DNA from: Meandrina meandrites | Taxonomy: Eukaryota > Cnidaria > Anthozoa > Scleractinia > Meandrinidae | Length of the DNA stretch: 64,000 bases | Reading direction: 5' to 3' | Assembly: GCA_963693305.1 (NCBI GenBank) | Contig: OY855913.1 | Coordinates: 3,716,001-3,780,000 of the forward strand | Part shown: piece by piece, positions 11,030 through 19,465 of the stretch | Numbering within the stretch: the first letter of the stretch is position 1 | Layout: each line of letters begins with the position of its first letter | The notes under the pieces: model-generated | Databases searched by the model: none | The model's input: only the letters and a program-made list of their open reading frames with translations | Told to the model about the DNA's origin: nothing | Made by a program: the position numbers and the translations under genes

Positions 11030-14000
11030 ATGGCTTTCAAAAAGACCTCTTTCAATATTACATCACGGCTGGCATTGCTAGCTTTCTTTCTCTATACGAC
11101 CGCAGATGTTACAGCTACGAGAAGCACACTTGAAGCTTGTCAAAAATCGAGGTCGAATTTTACCGTAGTGTTCCTACACGACCCTCCATACGTTAAAGCT
11201 AACAGCACGAAGTGGCACGGGATGCTCTACGATTTCGTGCAGGCGGGCGTAAGTCATTGTTTTCGCCAATACCATTGCAACACGAAAATGGTCCATTGGA
11301 GAGAAGTTTTCTCCGAGGACCGTTTGAGTTCGGTCATTAAAGACGAAAACGCGGACGTCGCAGTGCCAATCACACCTTCTCTCTCTTCGTCACTGACCGA
11401 GGAGTTGACGAACTCGAAAAATGGCGTCATGCTCTTGCCAGTTGTAGCATCGCCTGGTCTAGCGATGGTGATCGATTATCATGCTTGTAAGATGAAGATT
11501 GAGGAATTAACTACCAGAACAATCCTGTCTACTTGGCCTGTTGTCGCTGTGATTTTCTTGCTGTCGGGCATTTCGGGAATCTCTGTATGGGCACTGGTAA
11601 GTATTTCCGCCTACGGGCCATTCAATTATATACCGTAAAAAAGAGGATATAAACCCCGTTTCGTAAGAGGCCAAATCTCAAGAGCCAAACTCATCAAAAA
11701 GAGGAGATAAACCCCGTTTCGTAAGAGGCCAAATCTCAAGAGCCAAACTCATTCAAAAAGAGGATATAAACCCCGTTTCGTAAGAGGCCAAATCTCAAGA
11801 GCCAAACTCATTCCTAGAAACGACACTCTGAAAGAACAAAGTCATGACATCAAAAAACCCAGCAGAGTCGCATTCACAATCACCAATAACCCAGCCCCCC
11901 GGGGGGGGGGGGGGCACTTCCTATAAATGGGCTAATGGGGATGTGCCGCTGAATGGAGTCGCATTTTCACGACGGGACTGACTATAATGGCGCCGCTTTT
12001 TCTAGCATTTTTTATAGGGTGACTAGAATGGGGTCACACCTTTGCGGGATTTCGAGAGTAAGAAAAATCTGGCAAGTTGTGATTTATAAACGGAAAGATT
12101 CGCCGAAAAAAATGTTACCGTATTCATTGCTGTTGTTTAATATTTGACAAACGGCTCCCATTAAGTGACTAAGTTGGGGTCGTGAAAATTACATTTACCC
12201 AAAAGTGACTAAGATGGGGTCCATAATTGGCCATAGAATATGACTATAATGGGGTAGGGGTTCTGAGAGACCAGCGGCACATACCCAACAAAGATTGGTC
12301 CAAGTACCCCCCCCCCCCCCCCTCCCCGAACCCAGCCTTACCTAACATCAACAAAATACTGCAGAAGAAACAACCCATTCTCAATTCAACAGCACGCTTA
12401 CAAAAAATCTACAAAGAAACACCTGTTGTGGCTTATCGGCGTTCACCAAATCTCCGTGACCTATTAGTTCGGGCAAAACTCAAAAATCCAGCAAACTCTG
12501 CAACCAACCAACCACATGGCACTTTCCGCTGCAACTCCAAACACGGATGTCTCACCTGCCCCCACATAGAAGATGGTAGAACAACGTACACATTCAGCAA
12601 CACGGGAGAGGTACGGGAAATCAAGCAACATATAAATTGCAAATCCACAAACTTAACGTACATGATAGAATGTCAGAAATGTAAGAAACAATACATAGGG
12701 GAGACTAAGCGTACACTTCGTGAACGATTCACCGACCACAGACAAGCCACAAATAACCCTAGTCACGCTAACGCTACAGCAGCAGTACCTACACATTTCA
12801 ACCTGCCGGATCACTCTATTAAAGACATGAAACTCATTCCTCTCGAACTTCAACCCACGAACAATGCTTCTCGTAGAAAAGCTAGAGAAGCTTGTTTTAT
12901 AGAAAAAGGTCAAACACTCACACCACATGGCATCAATCGACGGAATGAACATCAACTAGTCAATTTATTTTATTTTATTTTCATTTTTATTTTCATCTTT
13001 TATATATTTGCATGTTATTCCCATTTTTCTTATATTTTGTTTTGGCTATTCTGGTATTTTTTACATTTTTTAGCGTTGTATATAGTTATGTATTTTATTT
13101 CATTATATCCTACATGTAGTTAAACATTAACTGCCATTGTATGTATATCCCTATTCGAATTTTAGAGACGTTAGTTTCACATTGTACTGGCCCAGCCCTG
13201 AAGAAGACTAGCTCTGCTAGTTGAAATATTGGCCAATAAATTTGCCCTTTTGCCGTAGTACCAGCCTTGCAATCAATTTGCTAAAATTCTGGTTATAAGC
13301 CCTGGGCTTATACAACTTCGTAAGGGGTTTTGGGTGGGCTTATAAGCGGAGGGGCTTATATCCGGAGGAGCTTATAAGCGGAATAAAAAAACGTTTCGAA
13401 ACGAGCCACGGCAGTGTTGATCGAAGGACGTTTTTAAGTTAAAAAGTCATAATAGAGCAACATTATTTTAGCCCTGTTCAGTACTGTCATCCAGCGGAGG
13501 GGGGCTTATAACCGGATGTATTTTATTGTTTCCAGGTAGATGGGCCTATAACTGGGGGAGCTTATAAGTGGGGGGGGCTTATAACCGGAATTTTACGGTA
13601 TCCACTCCCCCCTCCTATTTATGAGGTGAGTCAAAATCCCCCCCCCCCCCCCATGTTAGTGCCGACATGATGCCAATAACCCAATTTTTCTTAACCCCTT
13701 TAGAAAGAAGCCAACTTTTCCCTTCACCTTCAGAAATATTCAAAAGATCGACGAATGCCGACTGAATATACCCCTCAGAAATGACTTTTGAAGTCCCTTC
13801 AGAAAATCTCGTCAATGGTGCGGGGGTGGGGGGGGGGAGGTGTGGATATAAAATGAAATGGCCCTACAGATCTCATGACATTTAGTTACAACAGGCTACA
13901 GGTCACGCAGTCTGCGCTCGCTGGAAGTATAATGAGAGTGGTTAGCTGCATTTAAAGTATCTCACTATATCATGGATAGAAACATTTCAGAGAACCGTTG

Positions 14001-17000
14001 ATCGCGACGGGGGTGCTTTGCACCCAGTTTATATGCCTAAGCTATTGTTTAATTCTCCCAAACTGGTATACTCCCGAACTGATAAAGGCTGTTTAAAGAC
14101 CAATAAGTAGAACCGTAAGCGCGTCCTGAAGTTCTTTTGGCCTATAGAGAAATAAATGCCTGGTTAGATGAATTACAGACATTACATGCAATACCATTAA
14201 ACACTATTAACAAGAATGTCCTTCCTTTTAAGGAATCTAGAACCAACAAACAAGACTTCCCATCATCCTTTGGAAAGGGATCATCCGAGGGATTTTGGTG
14301 GGCCCTTGTTACCATGACAACAGTCGGGTAAGGCCAAGAAAATTAATAAACGTGAATAAGTACATCCTCGGAAACCCAGGGCTTCAACGGGGACGGGAAG
14401 GGAAGGCAGAGACTGGAAGCGGGAAAAAAGGAGGGGGGAGGGGAGGGGAAGGGAAAGGGGATTCCCTCCCCTCCCCTCTCCTTTTTTTCCCGCTCCCTTT
14501 CTCTCCCTTCCCTTCCCATCCCCTTTGAAGCCCTGGGTTTCCGAGGATGGAATAAGTACCGCTCTTGTTTTCATGTTCTACCTTTGTTTGAAGTCCGCTA
14601 AGTGTCGGAGTTTGTCGCTGCCGTACTAGAATTAGTATTTTGTCTCACTTTTTAGCGGAGGCCGCTAAAAACTATATATAGTGCGACACCACTCTACGAT
14701 GGTGGGAGACGTGGTGGCCAAATGGTTAGTGCGCTGGACTCCGGATCGAGCCCTGGCCGGGGCAATGCGTTGTGTTCTTGGGCAAGATACTTTAATCTGA
14801 CAGTTCCTCTCTACTCAGGGTACCGGCGAAAAATTAAAAATTTAAAAAATTAAAAATTTACCTCCAGGGTACTGGAGGTAACCCTGCGATGGACTAGCAT
14901 CCCATCCAGGGGGAGTAGAAATGCTCCTAGTCGCTTCATGCTACGGAAACCGGGATAAGCTCCGGCGGCCTGATAGACCACTGGGCTCGTATGCAGACTT
15001 AACCCCCCCTCCCCCCTCCCTTTACTCCAATGGGCGGCCACCTCTGCAAATCGTACACAGCTTTAAGGTGGTTAAAATTTATAAAGCGGGCACCAATGTT
15101 TATAGAAAGATATCTCTCTGTTTATAGAAAGATATCTCTCAAAGGTAGCACATCTGTCAAAGGTGGAACACCCGGCTATATATATTAGTGTCAGACAGTT
15201 GGGCTGTTCGCAAGCCCTCTAGCAGATGTCTTGTATTTCCTTCTTGCGCCAAAAAATCACGGAAACAAAAAATGAGACGCCTGCCGGAAGATTATTCGCA
15301 AGCATATTTCCCTTTGGATGACGTATATCAGCGGCATATTTATTTAGGGCGATTAACACGGTGCAACTTTCTCGCATGAGACAAACTTACGACAGGCGCG
15401 CGCGTCTGTCGTAAGGATGTGGTAGGTTGATTTACACGTCGCAAAGCGTGTTGTAGTCATGGCGTAAGCTTGTCGCATGCGAGAAAGAAAAGAAAATACG
15501 CGACTCAACTGCTTTTAATTTTTAAGCATGCATATTGGTATTGGTATTTTTACGTGCGCATCATAAAATACAAGTGGCGAAGCTGTACCTGTACAAGACG
15601 TTCGAGGCTTAGCAGCTGTGTATTAGTAGCTTACTTTGTGTGTAATTGCACGCGAAGGTGTGACCGTCAAAGCGCGCCAATAACGCAAGCGATTGCTCAA
15701 TATGGGAATCCTCTCAAACAGTGAAAGTTCTAAATGTACCTACTGTTTCAGATATGGAGACAAAGTTCCCCGGACAATATATGGCCGAGTATTTTCCGTG
15801 CTATGGATTCTGGCCGGTTCCTGTCTTATCGCCATTTTCACTGGGGCTGTGACTAGTGCCATTACTGTTTCGTCTATGGCCTCTGACTGCAAAAACATTC
15901 AAGGAAAACACGTGAGTTCATAAATCGTTCTGTTTTTGCGCGTTTTGATTGGCTAGCAAATCTGGGACTGCCAGCCGTCTTACTTGTCTCCAAAACGGGA
16001 ACGCGCTTTACACGAAAATAGTACGACGCACGAGCGGTAAGAGGGAAGACGCCATCCGTGAGTATCCCTGGGGCTTGTAAATCGCGCCAGTTTTACGTTC
16101 GCTGTTCGCGGTTTTTGGAGAAAAATCACGACTGGTTGCACGCGTAATCCACCACAACTTATCTGCTACTGATTATAGGCAAGGGGACTGCGTGAAAGAA
16201 GGAGTACTTGCTCGTATGTAAGTTATGTGTGAGAATTATAAAAAATTACCCGTAGGGCATATTTTGACGAAATACTTTCTGTATTTTTAACCTTTATAAC
16301 TGTAGCATATGCATGTTTTTCATCCCTTACAGTGATATTTTCCTAATTTAGTTTTTTTTTAACAAATTCTAGTGAGCAAAATCTAAGGAAAGCATCTCGA
16401 CATAGATACAAATTCAAAAAAAAACTGTAAAACTGTACAAAATTGACAAAACAAGGTCTTGAACATATAAAATAGCTTTCGTTTTATCTTTTTTTTTTAG
16501 CTCGCGGCCTTAGACGGATCGGCAGCTGAGAAGACAGCCAGACTTCAAGGGGCGAATGTCACAAGTAACTATTGAGTAACCTTTCTTACAATGCTTTTTC
16601 TGTTTGTAAGAAGTACATAAACATTCATTTTATCTATAAACTGTTCACAGCCCTCTCTCTATTTTCTCGTATTTTTATTCCATAGTTACTGAACGCAGGA
16701 AAAGAAATGAATCGTCAGATAATTGGACGCCAGCGCCAAACGGGAGGCGCGACGGGTTGGGGGACGAGGAGCGAGAAAAAATTTCTTTCGCTCGCTTTTT
16801 CTTTCGCGTTGTTTTGCGTTAGAAATACAAAGGCTCTAATATGTCTAGCTTTTTTGTCTATTAATTACATCAATTAGAGAATAAATAAAAACATCCCTTG
16901 CTTATAATCTAGTCTCGAGAAACGAAGAGGGGGACGGAGGGGTGGAGAAAGCGAGGGAGGGAGACGAGGACAGAGAGGGAGAGGGACTAGAGGTACTGAG

Positions 17001-18495
17001 TGATAGACGGAGGGATCGATAATATATGAATTTGCAGCTGAATGCCGGAAAGATGATTAGCGAATCACAACACCCGTCATTTAATCCGTTTTCTTTCCGA
17101 TATCATTAGCTCTTTGATTTTCACAGCATACCAATCAGGGCCGAAGATGTTTGAAAGTTTACAAGCAGGTGAAGTTGAAGGTGTGATGTTGGACAGGTAT
17201 AAAGCTTATTATTACCTGGAGCAATTGAAAAACAATCATTTCCGAGTGGCGCTGCTTCTCGATGTTTCACTAGAATACGGAGTCGCATTAGTGGATAGAA
17301 GCTTCCCCCAGTTCACTGCGAAGAATGGATGTCTTTCAAAATACCTCGCCAATTCGCATCGCTTGGATAGAACAATGAAACATTACATAGGTCCACTTCA
17401 GGTGAGTCGTACATTACTATACGTCAAGCTGGTTATGAACTGACACCGAGTGTGTGATCTCACGGAAGATCCTTTCGTTTACTCTTATCATCCTGTGTTC
17501 TGATCAATGTGAACAGGATTCTCTCAGAGTGACAGGGGTGATCAGTAAAACCCTTTTTAGGTACCAGAATCCATATTTAAGGACGTGGATCAAATTCATG
17601 TTTACCTTAAGAAAGACCATTGTAGACGTCTTTATTGACGAGTGATATGAGACATTGGTCGCCAAACCGGTCCCTATCTACCAGCCCGCAGCTCGCATGA
17701 CCCCACTGTACCTCAATGTGATACCATAATATGTAACAACAGTGAAGATTTCAAATGAAACGCCCTAAGCAGGGCTAAAACACGATTCAGCCCCCTCCCC
17801 AAAGGCACGAAGAACATCCCTGTTGCGGATGCAATATAACGTCCCTCAACGAACCTGGGGCCCGTTTCTCGAAGGCCCCGAAAAAAAATTCCATGACATT
17901 AAATATGAACAAAGGTTCCCTTCATACAAAGTTGTTTCAAGCCTATCGCACTTCTCTGTTTTAAGATACCGAAAAGTTTCCGGGGCTTTTGAGAAACGGG
18001 CCCCTGGAATCAGTACGCTTCAGAACTCGGACAAAACTATATAGCGTTGCGTAGCTATAGTGTAGAAGAACTCCGACTCCAGGTTGTTTAATTTACATAC
18101 TATAAGGAAGAGTATGACGGCAAAAAATGTCGGCGTTCTGCTCTGAACAGAACGGGTCGTAACGTTACACCCCAAAGTGAGACGACGAGCCTACCCGTTT
18201 CTTTCATATGGGAATCCCCTCGAAGGGTCTTGAATCTCTAGTTTGTAGCATTTCTTGATCTATTTTATTGATGACAAAATTGGCATTGAATAACACCTTA
18301 AATTAAATAACTCTTCAATGCTTCAGCCCTTAGGATCTGCCACGGATACTGTGGGTGTCTTGTCAATCTACTCAACAGCCAGTCGGCGTCTATTAATAGC
18401 CTCTGTGTGCATTTACGTTTTGTTCTTGGTTTGTGGTTTGTCCTGGGAATTCGTATATCGAAGAAATTACTTCAATCTCTTCAAGTCCACGTCAC
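11030..18495 (+). CDS. iGluR-like ligand-gated channel with K+ channel selectivity filter (6 exons, 3' end open)
   Basis: I assembled these exons from splice sites with matching phases: 11030-11596, 14233-14327, 15752-15911, 16501-16564, 17127-17401 and 18327-18495, coding for 443 aa plus a short tail. Order: signal peptide (1-30); S1 ligand-binding lobe with DPPYVK and ADVAVPIT; membrane helix M1 (about 165-188); pore loop FWWALVTMTTVGYGD with the filter at 219-224; M2 (231-256) ending in TGAVTSAITV; S2 lobe with AGEVEGVMLD (Asp318 fits the amino-group ligand); and M3 (409-427). This is the iGluR plan without an amino-terminal domain, with a potassium filter as in cyanobacterial GluR0 and rotifer AvGluR1. 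The S1 arginine that holds the glutamate carboxylate is not evident. The last exon is uncertain: candidates are 19031-19083 (or from 19033) and 19449-19465, both in phase. Potassium selectivity is inferred from the filter alone. Confidence 0.85.
11638..11815 (+). repeat. Three tandem copies of a 58-59 bp unit (PLE coding)
   Basis: The unit starting AAGAGGATATAAACCCCGTT occurs three times, at about 11641, 11699 and 11758. Translated, it reads KRGYKPRFVRGQISRAKL, a Penelope-like reverse transcriptase C-terminal segment. The 58- and 59-bp periods do not preserve frame, so the array is non-functional as protein. Confidence 0.75.
11758..13262 (+). mobile_element. Penelope-like element 3' fragment with GIY-YIG endonuclease
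   Basis: This is a 5'-truncated Penelope-like retroelement. The coding part reads KRGYKPRFV...SRVAFTITNNPA, is broken by an inserted element (11896-12328) and resumes at LPNINKILQ. It continues through VAYRRSPNLRDLLVRAKL and a cysteine-bearing linker (CNSKHGCLTCPHI) into the GIY-YIG-type domain YMIECQKCKKQYIGETKRTL with RERFTDHR. The ORF then runs into an AT-rich region and stops at 13121. The 3' end has the CCCTGAAGAAGACTAGCTCT...GAAATATTGGCC structure common to these elements. With no RT domain and an interrupted frame, it is a dead copy. It sits in intron 1 of the channel gene, in the same orientation. Confidence 0.8.
11896..12328. mobile_element. TIR element inserted in the Penelope-like ORF, 9-bp target duplication
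   Basis: The terminal regions start GGGGGGCACTTCC and, on the opposite strand, GGGGGTACTTGG, each followed within about 40 bp by TGTGCCGCTG, so the ends are inverted repeats. AACCCAGCC occurs immediately on both sides (about 11887-11895 and 12329-12337). Removing one copy plus the insert restores the Penelope-like frame. A GACTATAATGGGG-type motif repeats inside. It is non-autonomous. Confidence 0.75.
13290..13600. repeat. Iterated GGCTTATAACCGGA motif region
   Basis: GGGCTTATA followed by AGCGGA, TCCGGA or ACCGGA occurs repeatedly in one orientation, and the ends (GGTTATAAGCC near 13290 and GGCTTATAACC near 13575) are inverted. It is a short non-coding element or MITE relic. Confidence 0.5.
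14233..14327 (+). other. Pore-loop exon of the iGluR-like K+ channel
   Basis: The acceptor follows the pyrimidine run TCCTTCCTTTTAAG and keeps phase 0 with exon 1. The exon reads from ESRTNKQDF to MTTV plus two bases of a Gly codon, then GTAAGG. An in-frame alternative start upstream of 14233 is open but would need a different phase. The next exon (15752) supplies A-TAT-GGA-GAC and so completes TVGYGD. Confidence 0.85.
14363..14549. mobile_element. Palindromic MITE
   Basis: CATCCTCGGAAACCCAGGGC on the left pairs with GCCCTGGGTTTCCGAGGATG on the right. The whole interior is a purine-rich/pyrimidine-rich hairpin (GGGAAGGGAAGG opposite CCTTCCCTTCCC). Confidence 0.75.
14705..15000 (+). mobile_element. 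tRNA-derived SINE, B box deleted
   Basis: A tRNA-like head with the A-box-like TGGTTAGTGCGCTGGACT is followed by GCCCTGGCCGGGGC and TTGTGTTCTTGGGCAAGA. The 3' body (AGTCGCTTCATGCTACGG) is shared with the copy at 18658. The segment CGGTCCGAGTTC, which includes part of the B box, is missing here. Confidence 0.75.
15912..16500 (+). other. Intron 3 of the channel gene
   Basis: It is a phase-0 intron with a GTGAGT donor and a TTTTTTTTAG acceptor. The interior is AT-rich with no recognised element. Confidence 0.75.
16565..17126 (+). other. Intron 4 of the channel gene
   Basis: It is a phase-1 intron with a GTAACT donor and a TTTTCACAG acceptor. A purine-rich GAGGGAGA-type stretch lies near 16918-17010 and nothing else is recognised. 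Confidence 0.65.
17402..18326 (+). other. Intron 5 of the channel gene, with MITE
   Basis: It is a phase-0 intron (GTGAGT donor, GCTTCAG acceptor). It contains the inverted-repeat element at 17856-18005; the rest is unrecognised. Confidence 0.7.
17856..18005. mobile_element. MITE with GGGGCCCGTTTCTCGAA termini
   Basis: The left end GGGGCCCGTTTCTCGAA and the right end TTTTGAGAAACGGGCCCC are inverted, with inner GGCCCCG and CGGGGCT also pairing. The element is about 150 bp and non-coding. Confidence 0.7.
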
Positions 18496-18558
18496 GTAAG
18501 TATGACTCAAACAGCTCCCTTGATGGTTCTTTTGTGACTTGTTTAGGGAGTACTTCTC

Positions 18559-18591
<33 letters not shown>

Positions 18592-18657
18592 CATCATCAT
18601 CATCATCTATTTGCCACATAACAAGAATAATTATGTACAATTTGTACAGAAGTAGGG

Positions 18658-18890
18658 TGAGGAGGCGCGGTGGCCTAATGGTTAGTGCGCTGGACTCCGG
18701 ATCGAACGGTCCGAGTTCGAGCCCTGGCCGGGGCACTGCGTTGTGTTCTTGGGCAAGACACTTTACTCTCACTACCCTCATTGCATTTTCAGTAGGAGTA
18801 GAAATACTCTTAGTCGCTTCATGCTACGGAAACCGGGATAAACTCCGGCCTGATGGGCCATTAGGCTCATATGCAGACTTTTAGGGTGAG
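18658..18890 (+). mobile_element. tRNA-derived SINE, full head
   Basis: An A-box-like TGGTTAGTGCGCTGG and a B box GAGTTCGAGCCC are both present, followed by TTGTGTTCTTGGGCAAGACA and the same 3' body as the copy at 14705. An ATT/ATC trinucleotide tract (18558-18607) lies just upstream. It lies in or just after the 3' end of the channel gene. Confidence 0.8.
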
Positions 18891-19465
18891 GAGACCTCCA
18901 GTAAACCACCGGGCTCATAAGGGAGGCCAATTCTGGTTATCAATATATTTATAATTGAGCTGTACGTGTGCGGCCCAGTGGTCAGTTCTCTATCATTTAA
19001 TTTAAAGTTCAATAATCTTTTTCTTAAAAGTAGGAAAGCTTGTTGAACCAGTGATAGATATTGGAAGAGAATCGCAAATTTAAGACTTTGATAGACTGCT
19101 TACGAAGGCCCCAGCAACTGAGGAGGTTGTTAACCTCGAAGATGTGTAAGACATTTTGAGAATGAGTTCGCCCTTACATTCTTTTTTCCATGGCCAATAT
19201 CCCGCCATCTTGGCCTCATGCTTGGTCAATAATTCATATATATATGCTTTGTCAAGGCCTAAATTTTGGACTAATCTACCTTACAGTATCGAAAGAGAAA
19301 ATTATATAAAAAAACATTGAAGAAACATTTGATTGTCGCCTTGCACACAGGTGTAAAGAAGTCACCACTTAAGCGCTTCCGATCTGTAAAGCTCGCATTA
19401 CCATGTCTACATTAAGTTAACAAATACCCATTTTCTCGACATTTTCAGGGAATCCAAGCCCTTAG

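Larger units (their letters stand above)
11597..14232 (+). other. Intron 1 of the channel gene, packed with mobile DNA
   Basis: The donor is GTAAGT and the acceptor TTTTAAG. The intron contains a Penelope-like element (11638-13262) interrupted by a TIR element, then a stretch of GGCTTATAA-CGG motif repeats (13290-13600). Poly-C and poly-G runs occur near 13640 and 13825. The remaining ~350 bp show nothing recognisable. Confidence 0.7.
14328..15751 (+). other. Intron 2 of the channel gene (splits the selectivity filter)
   Basis: The intron interrupts the glycine codon of TVG|YGD. It contains a palindromic MITE (14363-14549), a SINE copy (14705-15000) and about 700 bp of unrecognised sequence with short inverted repeats near 15100-15180. 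Confidence 0.8.

Noticed and set aside
12227..13121. A 298-codon ORF as an intact gene
   Set aside because: Its N-terminal ~35 codons come from an inserted TIR element and the rest is a 5'-truncated Penelope-like C-terminus.
14137..14232. An extended version of the pore exon starting upstream of 14233
   Set aside because: The upstream acceptors do not fit phase 0 from exon 1 or lack a pyrimidine tract; the site at 14232 fits both and gives the expected M1-to-pore spacing.
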